Shown in pieces: positions 9,590-17,710 of a stretch of DNA of 64,000 nt (positions within the stretch are counted from its first letter, which is position 1; the number at the start of each line of letters is the position of its first letter). The stretch is from Akkermansiaceae bacterium. Its GTDB lineage: Bacteria; Verrucomicrobiota; Verrucomicrobiia; Verrucomicrobiales; DEV007. The stretch is taken from positions 124,001 through 188,000 of the forward strand of contig JACKQC010000006.1 in assembly GCA_024233085.1 (NCBI GenBank), in the 5' to 3' direction. Below the pieces are notes generated by a model. The model did not search any database. It was not told the origin of the DNA and worked only from the letters and a program-made list of their open reading frames with translations. Made by a program: the position numbers and the translations under genes.

Positions 9590-10513
9590 ATGACCGGCGA
9601 GCAAGTTCAGTTGTTGCGATGGTTCCTCCGGCACGCCGGAAACCAGCGCCGGCTCGGAAATGTCCCGCGGGCGATGCGGATCGCGCTGGGCGGTCTCGAA
9701 TTCGCCCGGCGAAACATCGACCCCGACGATCCCGAGCAGGCCCCCCTCCTCTTCGAAGCCCTGGAATTCGCCGCCGAAACCCACTTCGAGCGCGGCGAAG
9801 CCCCGGAGGCCGCCATCCTCTTTCGCGAAGCCCTCGAACTCGCCGAGCGCCCCAAAATCGTCCTTCCCCGGCTCGCCGTCGCGCAAATTCACCAGCAGTA
9901 CGCCGCCGCCCTCGACCAGTCCGGCAACGCCGAGGACGCCGCCGAAAACTACGAGAAAGTGCTCGCTGTCCTCCGCGGGATCGATCCTTTCCCCGCCGAG
10001 GCCATCGCCCACGTGGCCAACAACCTGGGCATGATCCGGCGCGACGAAAACCGCTTCGACGAAGCCAGGGCGCTCTATGACGAGGCGCTGGAAATTTTTC
10101 ACCGGCTCGGCTCGGCCCACGCGCTCGACCTGGCGGCGGTTTACAACAATCTCGGCGGCCTCTACTGGGCCTGGCGGCAACCCGAAACGGCGCGGGATCA
10201 CCACCTCGCCGCGCTCAAACTGCGTCGCGAACGGCTGCCGGATTCCCACCCCGACATCGGCCAGTCCGCCTGCAATCTCGCGGCCGTCTATCACGACCTC
10301 GGGAACTTCGAAAAAGCCAGCCGCAACTACCAGCGCGCCCTGAAGATTCTCCATCGCGACCTCCACGCGCACCTGGAAACCTACCAGATCGTGGCGAGCA
10401 ATTTCGCCACCCTGCTCGAGGAGCACAGCCTGCCCGCCAAGGCCGCCAAACTGCGGGAACGAACCGAAAAACACCTGACAAAGGCTCGAAAACTCGGGAA
10501 TCGGAGGTGGTAG
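9590..10513 (+). CDS. Tetratricopeptide repeat protein
   Basis: This 307-aa protein is built of tandem TPR helices with no signal peptide. Repeats are clear at about residues 100-135 (QQYAAALDQSGNAEDAAENY), 144-178 (NNLGMIRRDENRFDEARALY), 187-220 (NNLGGLYWAWRQPETARDHH) and 230-264 (NLAAVYHDLGNFEKASRNY). The pattern NNLG...A...Y.EAL is that of the kinesin-light-chain-like TPR_12 group, which usually mediates protein-protein contacts in the cytoplasm. It stands alone, divergent from the subtilase and convergent with the FG-GAP gene, so no partner can be named from context. Confidence 0.85.
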   Translation: MTGEQVQLLRWFLRHAGNQRRLGNVPRAMRIALGGLEFARRNIDPDDPEQAPLLFEALEFAAETHFERGEAPEAAILFREALELAERPKIVLPRLAVAQIHQQYAAALDQSGNAEDAAENYEKVLAVLRGIDPFPAEAIAHVANNLGMIRRDENRFDEARALYDEALEIFHRLGSAHALDLAAVYNNLGGLYWAWRQPETARDHHLAALKLRRERLPDSHPDIGQSACNLAAVYHDLGNFEKASRNYQRALKILHRDLHAHLETYQIVASNFATLLEEHSLPAKAAKLRERTEKHLTKARKLGNRRW

Positions 10514-10533
10514 GGATCGGGGATCGGGGTTCG
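10514..10533. repeat. Short heptanucleotide tandem repeat (GATCGGG)
   Basis: GATCGGG is repeated twice with a decayed third copy (GTTCG), directly after the TPR stop codon and abutting the 41-bp repeat. Similar 7-bp tandem repeats occur at 52523, 53971, 54066 and 56862. Confidence 0.5.
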
Positions 10534-10574
10534 AATTCAATAGGGTTAGGTCACTGAGTCAACCCTGTTTGGTC
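10534..10574. repeat. 41-bp repeat (family A), copy 2
   Basis: The left unit is eroded (only AGGGTTAGGTC is conserved), then a 3-nt spacer, then GAGTCAACCCTGTTTGGTC at 10556-10574. It lies between convergent genes, and the TGA of the FG-GAP gene (10573-10575) uses the last bases of the element. Confidence 0.8.
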
Positions 10575-11811
10575 ATTTCGCGGGGTTTTCGTACCAGAAG
10601 ACTCCGAGATTGTCCCTCTCCTCGCAGGTCATCAGGTCGAGGTCGCCGTCCGCGTCGAGATCGAGCAGTTCGATGCGGTCGTATTTGTGGCCCTCCGGAC
10701 CGGAGATGTCCACATTGGTCAGCCTGCTGAAAAGCACCCCGTAAACCGGGCCGTAAAAGACGCCGGAGAGCCCGCCTTTCGCGTTTTCGCAGGTGACGGC
10801 GATTTCCAAACCCGGACCCCCGTCGAGATCGCCCACCCGCACCGCCTTGGCCGTGCCGAAGCGCTCGCCTTTCCCGTCCTCCCACGCGAATGTGAATTCA
10901 CGTTTCCATTCGCCGTCCGGCGCCGGGGTTTCCGGCTGAATCAGCGTCGCCACCCCGCGCTCGCGCACCGCCGCCACGATGTCGAGCCGGCCGTCGCTGT
11001 CGAGATCGGCGATGTCGAGAAACATCACCTCCTCGCCCGCCAGTCCGAGCCGGGCCGGTTTGGCGAAATGACTTCCGACCTCCCCGGTCCGCTCCAGCCA
11101 CCAGACGCCCGTGCCTTCCCCTTTCCGGTCGGAAAACACAACATCCTCGTCTCCATCGCCGTCGAGATCGGCCGCGCGAATCGACATGATCCAGCCCGCC
11201 TCGTGGAGGACGTGGTATTTCCAGTCCGCCGGGACCCGAGGGTCGGCCGGGGACTCGAGCCATCCGACGGTCGCTCCCGCGCCCTTCGACCCCAGCACCA
11301 GGTCGATCCGCCCGTCGCGGTTCACATCGCAGGGCAGGCAATACATCCACAGGCCCTGCTTCGCCAGCGCCGGCACCGCCTCGGTCGTCCACGCCGCGGC
11401 GTCGAGATAGCGTTCCTTCTCCCGGGGCGCCCAGTGGAAAAAGACGGTGCGGGTCTTGCCCTCGGTGCAACTGACCACATCCATCGCCCCGTCGCCGTCG
11501 AGGTCGGCGAAGACGGCGTCCTCGGCGTCCGGCACGCGCCCCACGCTGACGCCCGGCCAGGGATCGCGCGCCTTTTCCGGGCCGGGATTCAGACACACGC
11601 GGATGGCGTCGCCGTTTTCCCAGCCGGTGACGACGTCGGGCAGGCCGTCGCCGTTGACATCGGAGAGCCGGACGCCGTCGGCGCCGAGTTTGCCCGCCGT
11701 CTTGTCCGCGGCGTCGATGGTGTGGCGTTTCCAGGGGATCGTTTCCTGGCCGGCGGCGGTCGCGGCCAGCGCGATGAGGCCAGCGGCGGCGATGGAATGA
11801 GTGGTTTTCAT
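10573..11811 (-). CDS. Secreted FG-GAP/VCBS repeat beta-propeller protein
   Basis: This 412-aa protein has a signal peptide (residues 1-21, ends ATAAGQ) and at least five FG-GAP/VCBS motifs with calcium-binding loops such as DVNGDGLPDVV, DLDGDGAMDVV, DVNRDGRIDLV, DLDGDGDEDVV, DLDSDGRLDIV and DLDADGDLDLM. This indicates an integrin-alpha-like seven-bladed propeller outside the cytoplasm. Such proteins are frequent in planctomycetes and verrucomicrobia, mostly of unknown ligand. ATG 11811 starts the signal peptide and diverges from the protease gene at 11869, so both share a 57-bp promoter region. The stop codon overlaps the 41-bp repeat. Confidence 0.88.
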   Translation of the reverse strand: MKTTHSIAAAGLIALAATAAGQETIPWKRHTIDAADKTAGKLGADGVRLSDVNGDGLPDVVTGWENGDAIRVCLNPGPEKARDPWPGVSVGRVPDAEDAVFADLDGDGAMDVVSCTEGKTRTVFFHWAPREKERYLDAAAWTTEAVPALAKQGLWMYCLPCDVNRDGRIDLVLGSKGAGATVGWLESPADPRVPADWKYHVLHEAGWIMSIRAADLDGDGDEDVVFSDRKGEGTGVWWLERTGEVGSHFAKPARLGLAGEEVMFLDIADLDSDGRLDIVAAVRERGVATLIQPETPAPDGEWKREFTFAWEDGKGERFGTAKAVRVGDLDGGPGLEIAVTCENAKGGLSGVFYGPVYGVLFSRLTNVDISGPEGHKYDRIELLDLDADGDLDLMTCEERDNLGVFWYENPAK

Positions 11812-11868
11812 CGATTTCGTTCCGGCGTATGCTCGCTCCCGGCGTCCCGTCATTCAACCCTCCCGGCC

Positions 11869-14325
11869 ATGATCCGCAATTCGTTTTCGCTTCCGCTCGC
11901 CGTGCTGATCGCCTTCGCCACCGCGACTCCGGGCCCGGCTCAGGAGAAGAAGCCCGAGCCGGAAAAAAGGGACGGCGCCCCACCCAAGCCGCCGAGCCTG
12001 ACCGAAAAGGAACTCGAAGACCTCCCGACCACCGACGGGGAAAAAAAGGCACCGGAAGGCGACGATTTTTTCAAAAAAGGCACCCTCGCCTCCCTGACCG
12101 AGACGAAGATCGACGGCGCGCTGCTGGACCCGGCCAAGGTCCAGGAACTCATCGACCGCGTGCAGCCCGGCATTGTCAAAATCACCCATCTCTCCCGCGA
12201 CGGCGACGTGCTCGGCACCGGCTCGGGTTTCATCCTGACGGCGGACGGCTATGTCGCCACCAATCACCACGTCATCGGCACCGCCCGGCCCATCAAGGTC
12301 GAGACCATCGACGGAACCGAGTACGATGTGACCGAAGTCCACGCCTGGGACCGGCATTTCGACCTCGCCATCCTGAAAATCGATTCCAAAGGCCGGAAAC
12401 TGACCGCGCTCGAGCTCGGCAAACCCGAGGATGTCATCCAGGGCCAGGCCGTGCTCGGTTTTGGAAACCCGCGCGGCCTCACTTTCAGCGTGGTCTCGGG
12501 CATCATCTCGGCCGTGCGCAAGATCGACGAGGACATTCCCGTCGAGGGGGAGACGCCCGACTTTCCCATGATCCAGCTCGGCATGCCCATCGAGCTGGGT
12601 AGCAGCGGCGGTCCCGTCGTCGATCTCCAGGGCCGCGTGCTCGGCCTGGTCACCATCAAGCACATGGTCACACCCAATCTCGGTTTCGCCGTGCCCGCCG
12701 AGCATCTCCAGCCCCTCCTCGACAAGCCCAACCCCGTCCCCATGGAGCGCTGGATGACCATCGGCGCCCTCGACCCCTCCATCTGGACCACGCTGATGGG
12801 CGCGCGCTGGACCCAGCACGGCGGCGTCATCACCGCCGAGGGACTCGGCAGCGGCTTCGGCGGCCGCGCGCTGTGCCTCAGCGAGCGCACCCTGCCCACC
12901 GAAAAGGACTACGAGATCTCGGTGAAAGTAAAACTCGACGACGAGGGCGGCGCGGCCGGGCTCGCCTTCGAGTCCGACGGCGGCGACAAGCATTACGGCT
13001 TCTATCCCAGCGGCGGCGGCGTGCGGCTCACACGCTTCGAGGGCCCGGATCTGACGAACTGGACCATCCTCCAGCAGATCGAGACCGAGGCCTATCGTCC
13101 CGGCGAGTGGAACCACCTCCGCGTCCGCATCACGCCGGAGCGCATCACCGGATTCGTCAACGGCGAGCGCGTCATCGATCTCGAGGAGACCGTGCTGCGC
13201 GGCGGCCAGGCCGGGCTGTGCAAGTTTCGCCGCACCGTGGCCGACTTCCGCCAATTCCGCATCGGAGAAGACCTCTCCGACACCGAGATTCCCGCGGATC
13301 TGCTCACCCGCCTCAACGGGGAGATCGACGCCTTCAACTCGGCGAATGTCGAGCGCGCCCCGGACTCCGTGATCGAGAAATTCACCGGCGACCCCGAGGT
13401 CTCGCGCCGTCTCCTTCTCCAGCGCGCCGAGGAACTCGAAGCCCGCGCCGCCGCCCTCCGCCGGCTCAATGGCGACCTGCACGAGGAGGCCATCTCCCGC
13501 GACCTGGCCGGCATCCTCGGCCGTCCGCCCGCCGAGATCGACCTCTTCCTGGCCGGCCTGCATGTGGCCCGGCTCGACAATCCCGAGATCGATCTCGACT
13601 ATTATCAGGAAGCCTTCGGCCAACTCGCGGCCGAGGCGAAAAAGGCCGTCGAAGCCTCCGGCGCGAAGTCCGACCGGGAAAAGACGCTGAAACTCGCCCG
13701 TTTTCTGTTCGACGAGAGCGGCTTTCACGGAGCGCGGAGCGAGTATTACCACCCCGCCAACAGCTACCTCAGCGAAGTGCTCGACTACCGCGAGGGCCTG
13801 CCCATCACGCTGTCCGTGATGTTCATCGAGCTGGCCCGCCGCCTCGGCGTCGAGGGCGTCCACGGCGTGCCCCTGCCCGGCCATTTCCTCGTCGGCCAGC
13901 GCGAGGACGCCGCCGAGCCCGAGCAATTGCTGATCGATGTCTTCGAGGGCGGAAAAATCATCGACCGCCGCGAAGCCGAAAACATCGCCTGGAACATCAC
14001 CCGCACCTTTCCGTCGGAAGACGATTTCGCGGCCACCAGTCCCCGCGACATTTTCATCCGCATGCTGCGAAACCTCAGCGGCCTGGAAATCAACGGCGGC
14101 AATCCCGCCGGCGCCCGCCGCTATGTGGACCTCATCCTTTCCCTCTCGCCCGAGGAGTCGATGGAGCGTTTTCAGCGGGCCCTGCTGCGCTATCAGGACG
14201 GCGATCCCCTCGGCGCCAAGGAAGACGTCGACTGGCTCCTCGAGCACCGCCCCCTCGGCATCGACTACCGCCGCATGGAGGAGTTCCAGCAGCGCCTGCT
14301 TTTCGAGATCGGACGGGGCAAGTGA
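11869..14325 (+). CDS. Secreted trypsin-like protease fused to a SirB1/transglutaminase-like domain
   Basis: This 818-aa protein has a signal peptide (1-24, PGPAQ). Residues about 85-275 form an HtrA-like trypsin domain with His134 (TNHHVIG), Asp165 (DLAILK) and Ser246 (GSSGGPV). No PDZ domain follows. Residues about 300-470 resemble a LamG-like/3-keto-disaccharide-hydrolase-type beta sandwich (YGFYPSGGGVRL, FVNGERV). Residues about 530-760 match the SirB1/Transglut_core2 family (YYHPANSYLSEVL, GLPITLSVMF, GVPLPGHFLVG), followed by a TPR-like end. This is an unusual architecture, and periplasmic proteolysis or crosslinking is plausible. The start ATG 11869 is set by the signal peptide. Confidence 0.85.
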   Translation: MIRNSFSLPLAVLIAFATATPGPAQEKKPEPEKRDGAPPKPPSLTEKELEDLPTTDGEKKAPEGDDFFKKGTLASLTETKIDGALLDPAKVQELIDRVQPGIVKITHLSRDGDVLGTGSGFILTADGYVATNHHVIGTARPIKVETIDGTEYDVTEVHAWDRHFDLAILKIDSKGRKLTALELGKPEDVIQGQAVLGFGNPRGLTFSVVSGIISAVRKIDEDIPVEGETPDFPMIQLGMPIELGSSGGPVVDLQGRVLGLVTIKHMVTPNLGFAVPAEHLQPLLDKPNPVPMERWMTIGALDPSIWTTLMGARWTQHGGVITAEGLGSGFGGRALCLSERTLPTEKDYEISVKVKLDDEGGAAGLAFESDGGDKHYGFYPSGGGVRLTRFEGPDLTNWTILQQIETEAYRPGEWNHLRVRITPERITGFVNGERVIDLEETVLRGGQAGLCKFRRTVADFRQFRIGEDLSDTEIPADLLTRLNGEIDAFNSANVERAPDSVIEKFTGDPEVSRRLLLQRAEELEARAAALRRLNGDLHEEAISRDLAGILGRPPAEIDLFLAGLHVARLDNPEIDLDYYQEAFGQLAAEAKKAVEASGAKSDREKTLKLARFLFDESGFHGARSEYYHPANSYLSEVLDYREGLPITLSVMFIELARRLGVEGVHGVPLPGHFLVGQREDAAEPEQLLIDVFEGGKIIDRREAENIAWNITRTFPSEDDFAATSPRDIFIRMLRNLSGLEINGGNPAGARRYVDLILSLSPEESMERFQRALLRYQDGDPLGAKEDVDWLLEHRPLGIDYRRMEEFQQRLLFEIGRGK

Positions 14326-14337
14326 GGCGTCGGTTTG

Positions 14338-15849
14338 TTATTTTCCCGCCAGCTCCGGAAACATCTCCGCGGTCAATTCCAGCGTGTCGCCGGTGTCGGC
14401 CCGCAGTTTCAGAAAATCCGCGAACAACTCACTCGCCCGCGCGAGGGCTTCGGGGTCGCCCTTTTTCTCCAGCAAATCGCGCATCTCGTGGGGATCGGCC
14501 GCGAGATCGAATAGCAACGCCTTCGGCACGTTCGGATAAAGGAGAAGTTTGTGCCCGTCGCGGACCACGCAGCGCTGGCTTTTGAGATAGCCGCCGTAAA
14601 CCGCCTCGTAACCGCCCGGCTCGCCCGCCAGCATCGGGCGAATCGACCGGAACTGCACGTGCGCCGGCTTCTCCGCCCCGGCCAGGTCGAGCGCCGTCGC
14701 CATGGTGTCCTGCAGGTAGATGGGCGAGTCGTTTTTCGCGTCCGCCGCCACGCCCGGCCCGGCCACCAGATAGGGAACGCGAATACTGTGATCGAAGAGA
14801 TTCTGCTTGCCCATCAGTCCGTGATGGCCGCAGGCCAGCCCGTGGTCCGCGGTGAAGAAAATCCACGTGTTGTCCGCCTGCCCGGTCGAATCCAGCGCGT
14901 CGAGAATGCGCCCGATCTGCGCGTCCATGTGGGTGATGATGGCGTGGTATTCCTGCCGGTTGACCTTGACCGCGCGCTCCGTTCGCGGAAAAGGCGCCAG
15001 CGCCTCGTCGCGCAGCGTCTTGCGGTTGTCGATCTGGTCCTTCCACGGATACTCGGGCAGGAAGTTGACCGGCAGACTCACCTTTTCGAGCGGGTACTTG
15101 TCCACGTATTCCTTCGGCGATTGCCGCGGATCGTGGGCCGCGTTGAAGGCGATGTACATGAAGAACGGGTTGGCGCTCTTTTTCGCCATGGCGAGGTAAT
15201 CCTCCGCGTCGTCGGCCACGACCTCGCTCCAGTGCCGGCCGCCTTCCCAGAAACCTCCGAACTTCGGATCGTATGGACTCCACGGATCCGGCTGCCCGTC
15301 GATGGGCCGGTTGTAGCCCTCCGGCGTCTGCTTCGGCATGCCTCCGCGAATGTTGCGCGCCACCTTGAAGACCTCGTCCGCCGGGGCGTTCACATGCCAT
15401 TTGCCCGTGAAATAGGTGTCGTATCCCGCCGCCGCCATCAGTTGCGACCACATCCAGCCTTTTTCCTGGAAGTTCGGCCACGGATTCGTCCCGGCGCCGC
15501 CGTCCTTTCCCTTCGCGTTCTTTTTTCCTCCGAGGTTTTTGGAAATCTGCTCGGCTTTCCAGACGAAGGCGCCCGTGTTCAGCATGTGCCGGCTCGCCAC
15601 GCACACCGCGCCGCTCCACGATCCCATGTTGTAGGCATGGGTGAAGGCGGTGCCGCGCCGCGCCAGCCGGTCGAGATTCGGCGTCTCGATCTCGTCGTTC
15701 CCGAGCGCGTGAATCGTTTCGTAACACTGGTCGTCGGCGAAAATGAAAAGGATGTTCGGCTTGCTGTCCGCCGCGCGAAGGGCCGGCGTCGCCACCGTGC
15801 CGGCGGCCGCGGCGACGGCCAAAGCGAGGAGTTTTCGGGAAATGCTCAT
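14338..15849 (-). CDS. Secreted sulfatase with CVASR active-site variant
   Basis: Sulfatase of 503 aa with a signal peptide (1-27, ALRAADS). The metal-binding start NILFIFADDQ is at about 32-41. The formylglycine site reads Cys83-Val-Ala-Ser-Arg87, with Ala where most sulfatases have Pro. TADHGLACGHHGLMGK near residue 350 is the second metal/sulfate site. Family-typical ending LFDLAADPHEMRDL is present. The substrate is unknown; many PVC bacteria use such enzymes on sulfated algal or host glycans. It is convergent with the protease gene (12 bp between stops). ATG 15849 starts the signal peptide. Confidence 0.9.
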   Translation of the reverse strand: MSISRKLLALAVAAAAGTVATPALRAADSKPNILFIFADDQCYETIHALGNDEIETPNLDRLARRGTAFTHAYNMGSWSGAVCVASRHMLNTGAFVWKAEQISKNLGGKKNAKGKDGGAGTNPWPNFQEKGWMWSQLMAAAGYDTYFTGKWHVNAPADEVFKVARNIRGGMPKQTPEGYNRPIDGQPDPWSPYDPKFGGFWEGGRHWSEVVADDAEDYLAMAKKSANPFFMYIAFNAAHDPRQSPKEYVDKYPLEKVSLPVNFLPEYPWKDQIDNRKTLRDEALAPFPRTERAVKVNRQEYHAIITHMDAQIGRILDALDSTGQADNTWIFFTADHGLACGHHGLMGKQNLFDHSIRVPYLVAGPGVAADAKNDSPIYLQDTMATALDLAGAEKPAHVQFRSIRPMLAGEPGGYEAVYGGYLKSQRCVVRDGHKLLLYPNVPKALLFDLAADPHEMRDLLEKKGDPEALARASELFADFLKLRADTGDTLELTAEMFPELAGK

Positions 15850-15911
15850 GCCCCATCGTTTCGCCGTCCCCTCCGCTTTGTAAAGAGCGGGAGCGCGGTT
15901 TTTCGGAAGAA

Positions 15912-16045
15912 CGTGGCTTGGCCATCCTCGCCAAGATTTCGCGGATGGAGTGTTCTTCGAAAGGCCCGGCATTCAGGCCATCGCTTCGTTCGGTGGCGGA
16001 ATGACGCGCCCTCCGCGAAATCATGGCCAGGATGGCCCCGCCACG
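15912..16045. repeat. Family B inverted repeat
   Basis: Two 34-nt arms (15912-15945 and 16012-16045) are inverted, differ at only four positions and enclose 66 nt. Each arm contains its own small palindrome (CTTGGC...GCCAAG on the left, TGGCCAGGATGGCCA on the right). It lies between the divergent sulfatase and imuB genes, just upstream of the SOS box. Confidence 0.8.
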
Positions 16046-16072
16046 GACTTGCCGCGCCGCCGTTTTCGAATA

Positions 16073-16088
16073 CTGTTCATCGATACAG
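16073..16088 (+). promoter_or_regulatory. Putative LexA (SOS) box upstream of imuB
   Basis: CTGTTCATCGATACAG fits CTGT-N8-ACAG exactly, inside TACTGT...ACAGT, the gammaproteobacterial-type LexA operator. It ends 11 bp before the imuB ATG. ImuB genes are SOS-controlled in the proteobacteria studied. Whether the LexA of this lineage uses this motif is an inference. Confidence 0.6.
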
Positions 16089-16099
16089 TTTCCCGAAAA

Positions 16100-17710
16100 A
16101 TGTTCGCCGCGCTTTCGCTGCCAGATTTTTTTCTCCAGGCCCGTCTCCGGACGCGGCCCGCGCTGCATTGGGAGGCCGTCGGCATCCTCGAGCTGCCCCC
16201 GGAGTCGCGTCGCAAATCCCGCGCCATCGCCCCGGCCTCCGTTTTCGACCGCGACCGCGAACGCCTCTCCCGCGTCGTCGAGATGTCCCCATCGGCCGCC
16301 GACGCGCGGGTCGAACGCGGCATGACCGCCGCCCAGGCCCGCGCCCGTTGCGCCCACCTTCACCTCCTGCTCCGCGACGAGGCCGCCGAAACCGAGGCGC
16401 AGGATCTCCTGCTCGAATGCGCCGCCGGACTCGCCGCCGACTTCGAATCGACGGCTCCCGGGCTGGTCACCGTCGATCTCCGGACCCTGCCCCCGGCCGC
16501 CCTGGCCACTCCGGCGCTGGAAAAACTCGGCGCCGCCCTCGTCGCGCGTCTCTCGGACCACGAGCTGCGGCCGCGCGTCGGTTTCGCGCCCAATCCCGAC
16601 CTCGCCGCCGTCGCCGCCCGTGTCGCCGATCCCGTCGGCATCCTGCGCGGCGACGCCGACCGCCTGCGCGAGAGGCTCGCGCCGCTGCCGCTCGACTTGA
16701 TCGATCCCCCGCCCGACTACCGCGGAATCCTCACCCTTTGGGGAGTCGGCACGCTGGGCGAATTCGCCGCCCTGCCCCGCGACGAGGTCGCCGAGCGCCT
16801 CGGTCCCGACGCCGGCGAACTCTGGGATCGCGCCGCCGGGCGGCATCGGCGTCTGCTCCGCCTCGTCCGGCCGCCGGCGGACTTTTCCCTGACGCACGAG
16901 CTGGACGGCCACACCGTGGACACCCTGGAGCCCCTGCTCTTTCTCCTCCGAGGCGGCCTGGAGACGCTCACCACCCGGCTCGCCGCCGCCTACCTTGCCG
17001 CCTCGGAAATCCATCTCGCCCTGCTGCTCGCCGACGGCGGCGTCCACAGCCAAATCCTCCGCGTGCCCGATTCCAGCCGCGATCCCGACCTGCTGCTCGG
17101 CATCGTCCACACCCGCCTGGAACAATTCGTCGCCGGGCGACCCATCCGCGGTTACCGCCTGGAGCTGACCGCCGCCCGGCCCGGCGAGCAGCCCTTTCAC
17201 CTTTTCGAAAGCACGCTGCGGGACCCGAACCGCTTCGCCGAAACCCTCGGACACCTCGAGTCCCTGCTCGGCTCCGGCAACGTCGGCTCGCCCGCGCCGC
17301 TCGACACCCACCGGCCCGACGCCTTCCAGACTCGGCCCTTCGACCCCGTTTCCGGCCCGACCCAACAGGGTATGGTCGATGACCCAACCCTGTTAAGCCC
17401 ATCCGCCCCGCCCCCCGGCCTGCCCCTGCGCCGTTTCCGCCCCCCGATAACGCTCGACCTCGCCGCTCGCCCCGATCCGGCCACCGGCCTGCCGCGCCCG
17501 GTCGAAATCCTCGCCGGCCCCGTCACCGGCCGTCCCCGCGCCGTCGCGGGACCGTGGAAACTTTCCGGCGACTGGTGGGAACGCGAAACGCGCTGGGATC
17601 GCCTGGAGTGGGATCTGCAATTCGACGACGGCTCGATCTACCGCGTCTCCCGCCACGCCGACACCGGCGGCGCCGAGCCGGCCTGGGTGCTGGAGGGCGT
17701 TTACGGCTGA
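16100..17710 (+). CDS. imuB: ImuB-like Y-family polymerase homologue
   Basis: This 536-aa protein resembles ImuB, the polymerase-like Y-family protein that bridges the ImuA-ImuB-DnaE2 mutasome and the beta clamp in SOS mutagenesis. The start MFAALSLPDFFLQARL is the ImuB N-terminal signature, followed by RGMTAAQARARC near residue 75 and a helix-hairpin-helix-like segment (ILTLWGVGTLGEFAALP) near 215-230. The C-terminal part holds a proline-rich linker in which residues about 420-433 come from the 41-bp repeat (PTQQGMVDDPTLLS). ATG 16100 was preferred to upstream ATGs because it matches the family N-terminus and sits right after the SOS box. imuA is 36 kb away rather than adjacent, and dnaE2 is not in the window. 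It overlaps the convergent amidohydrolase by 10 bp. Confidence 0.8.
   Translation: MFAALSLPDFFLQARLRTRPALHWEAVGILELPPESRRKSRAIAPASVFDRDRERLSRVVEMSPSAADARVERGMTAAQARARCAHLHLLLRDEAAETEAQDLLLECAAGLAADFESTAPGLVTVDLRTLPPAALATPALEKLGAALVARLSDHELRPRVGFAPNPDLAAVAARVADPVGILRGDADRLRERLAPLPLDLIDPPPDYRGILTLWGVGTLGEFAALPRDEVAERLGPDAGELWDRAAGRHRRLLRLVRPPADFSLTHELDGHTVDTLEPLLFLLRGGLETLTTRLAAAYLAASEIHLALLLADGGVHSQILRVPDSSRDPDLLLGIVHTRLEQFVAGRPIRGYRLELTAARPGEQPFHLFESTLRDPNRFAETLGHLESLLGSGNVGSPAPLDTHRPDAFQTRPFDPVSGPTQQGMVDDPTLLSPSAPPPGLPLRRFRPPITLDLAARPDPATGLPRPVEILAGPVTGRPRAVAGPWKLSGDWWERETRWDRLEWDLQFDDGSIYRVSRHADTGGAEPAWVLEGVYG
17359..17399. repeat. 41-bp repeat (family A), copy 3, inside imuB
   Basis: Units at 17359-17377 (GACCCAACAGGGTATGGTC) and 17381-17399 are inverted with a 3-nt spacer. 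The copy is read through in frame as PTQQGMVDDPTLLS in a proline-rich linker. Confidence 0.9.

Noticed and set aside
9337..9591. N-terminal extension of the subtilase to 9591
   Set aside because: The extra 85 codons precede a normal signal peptide, overlap the divergent TPR start and have no conserved character.
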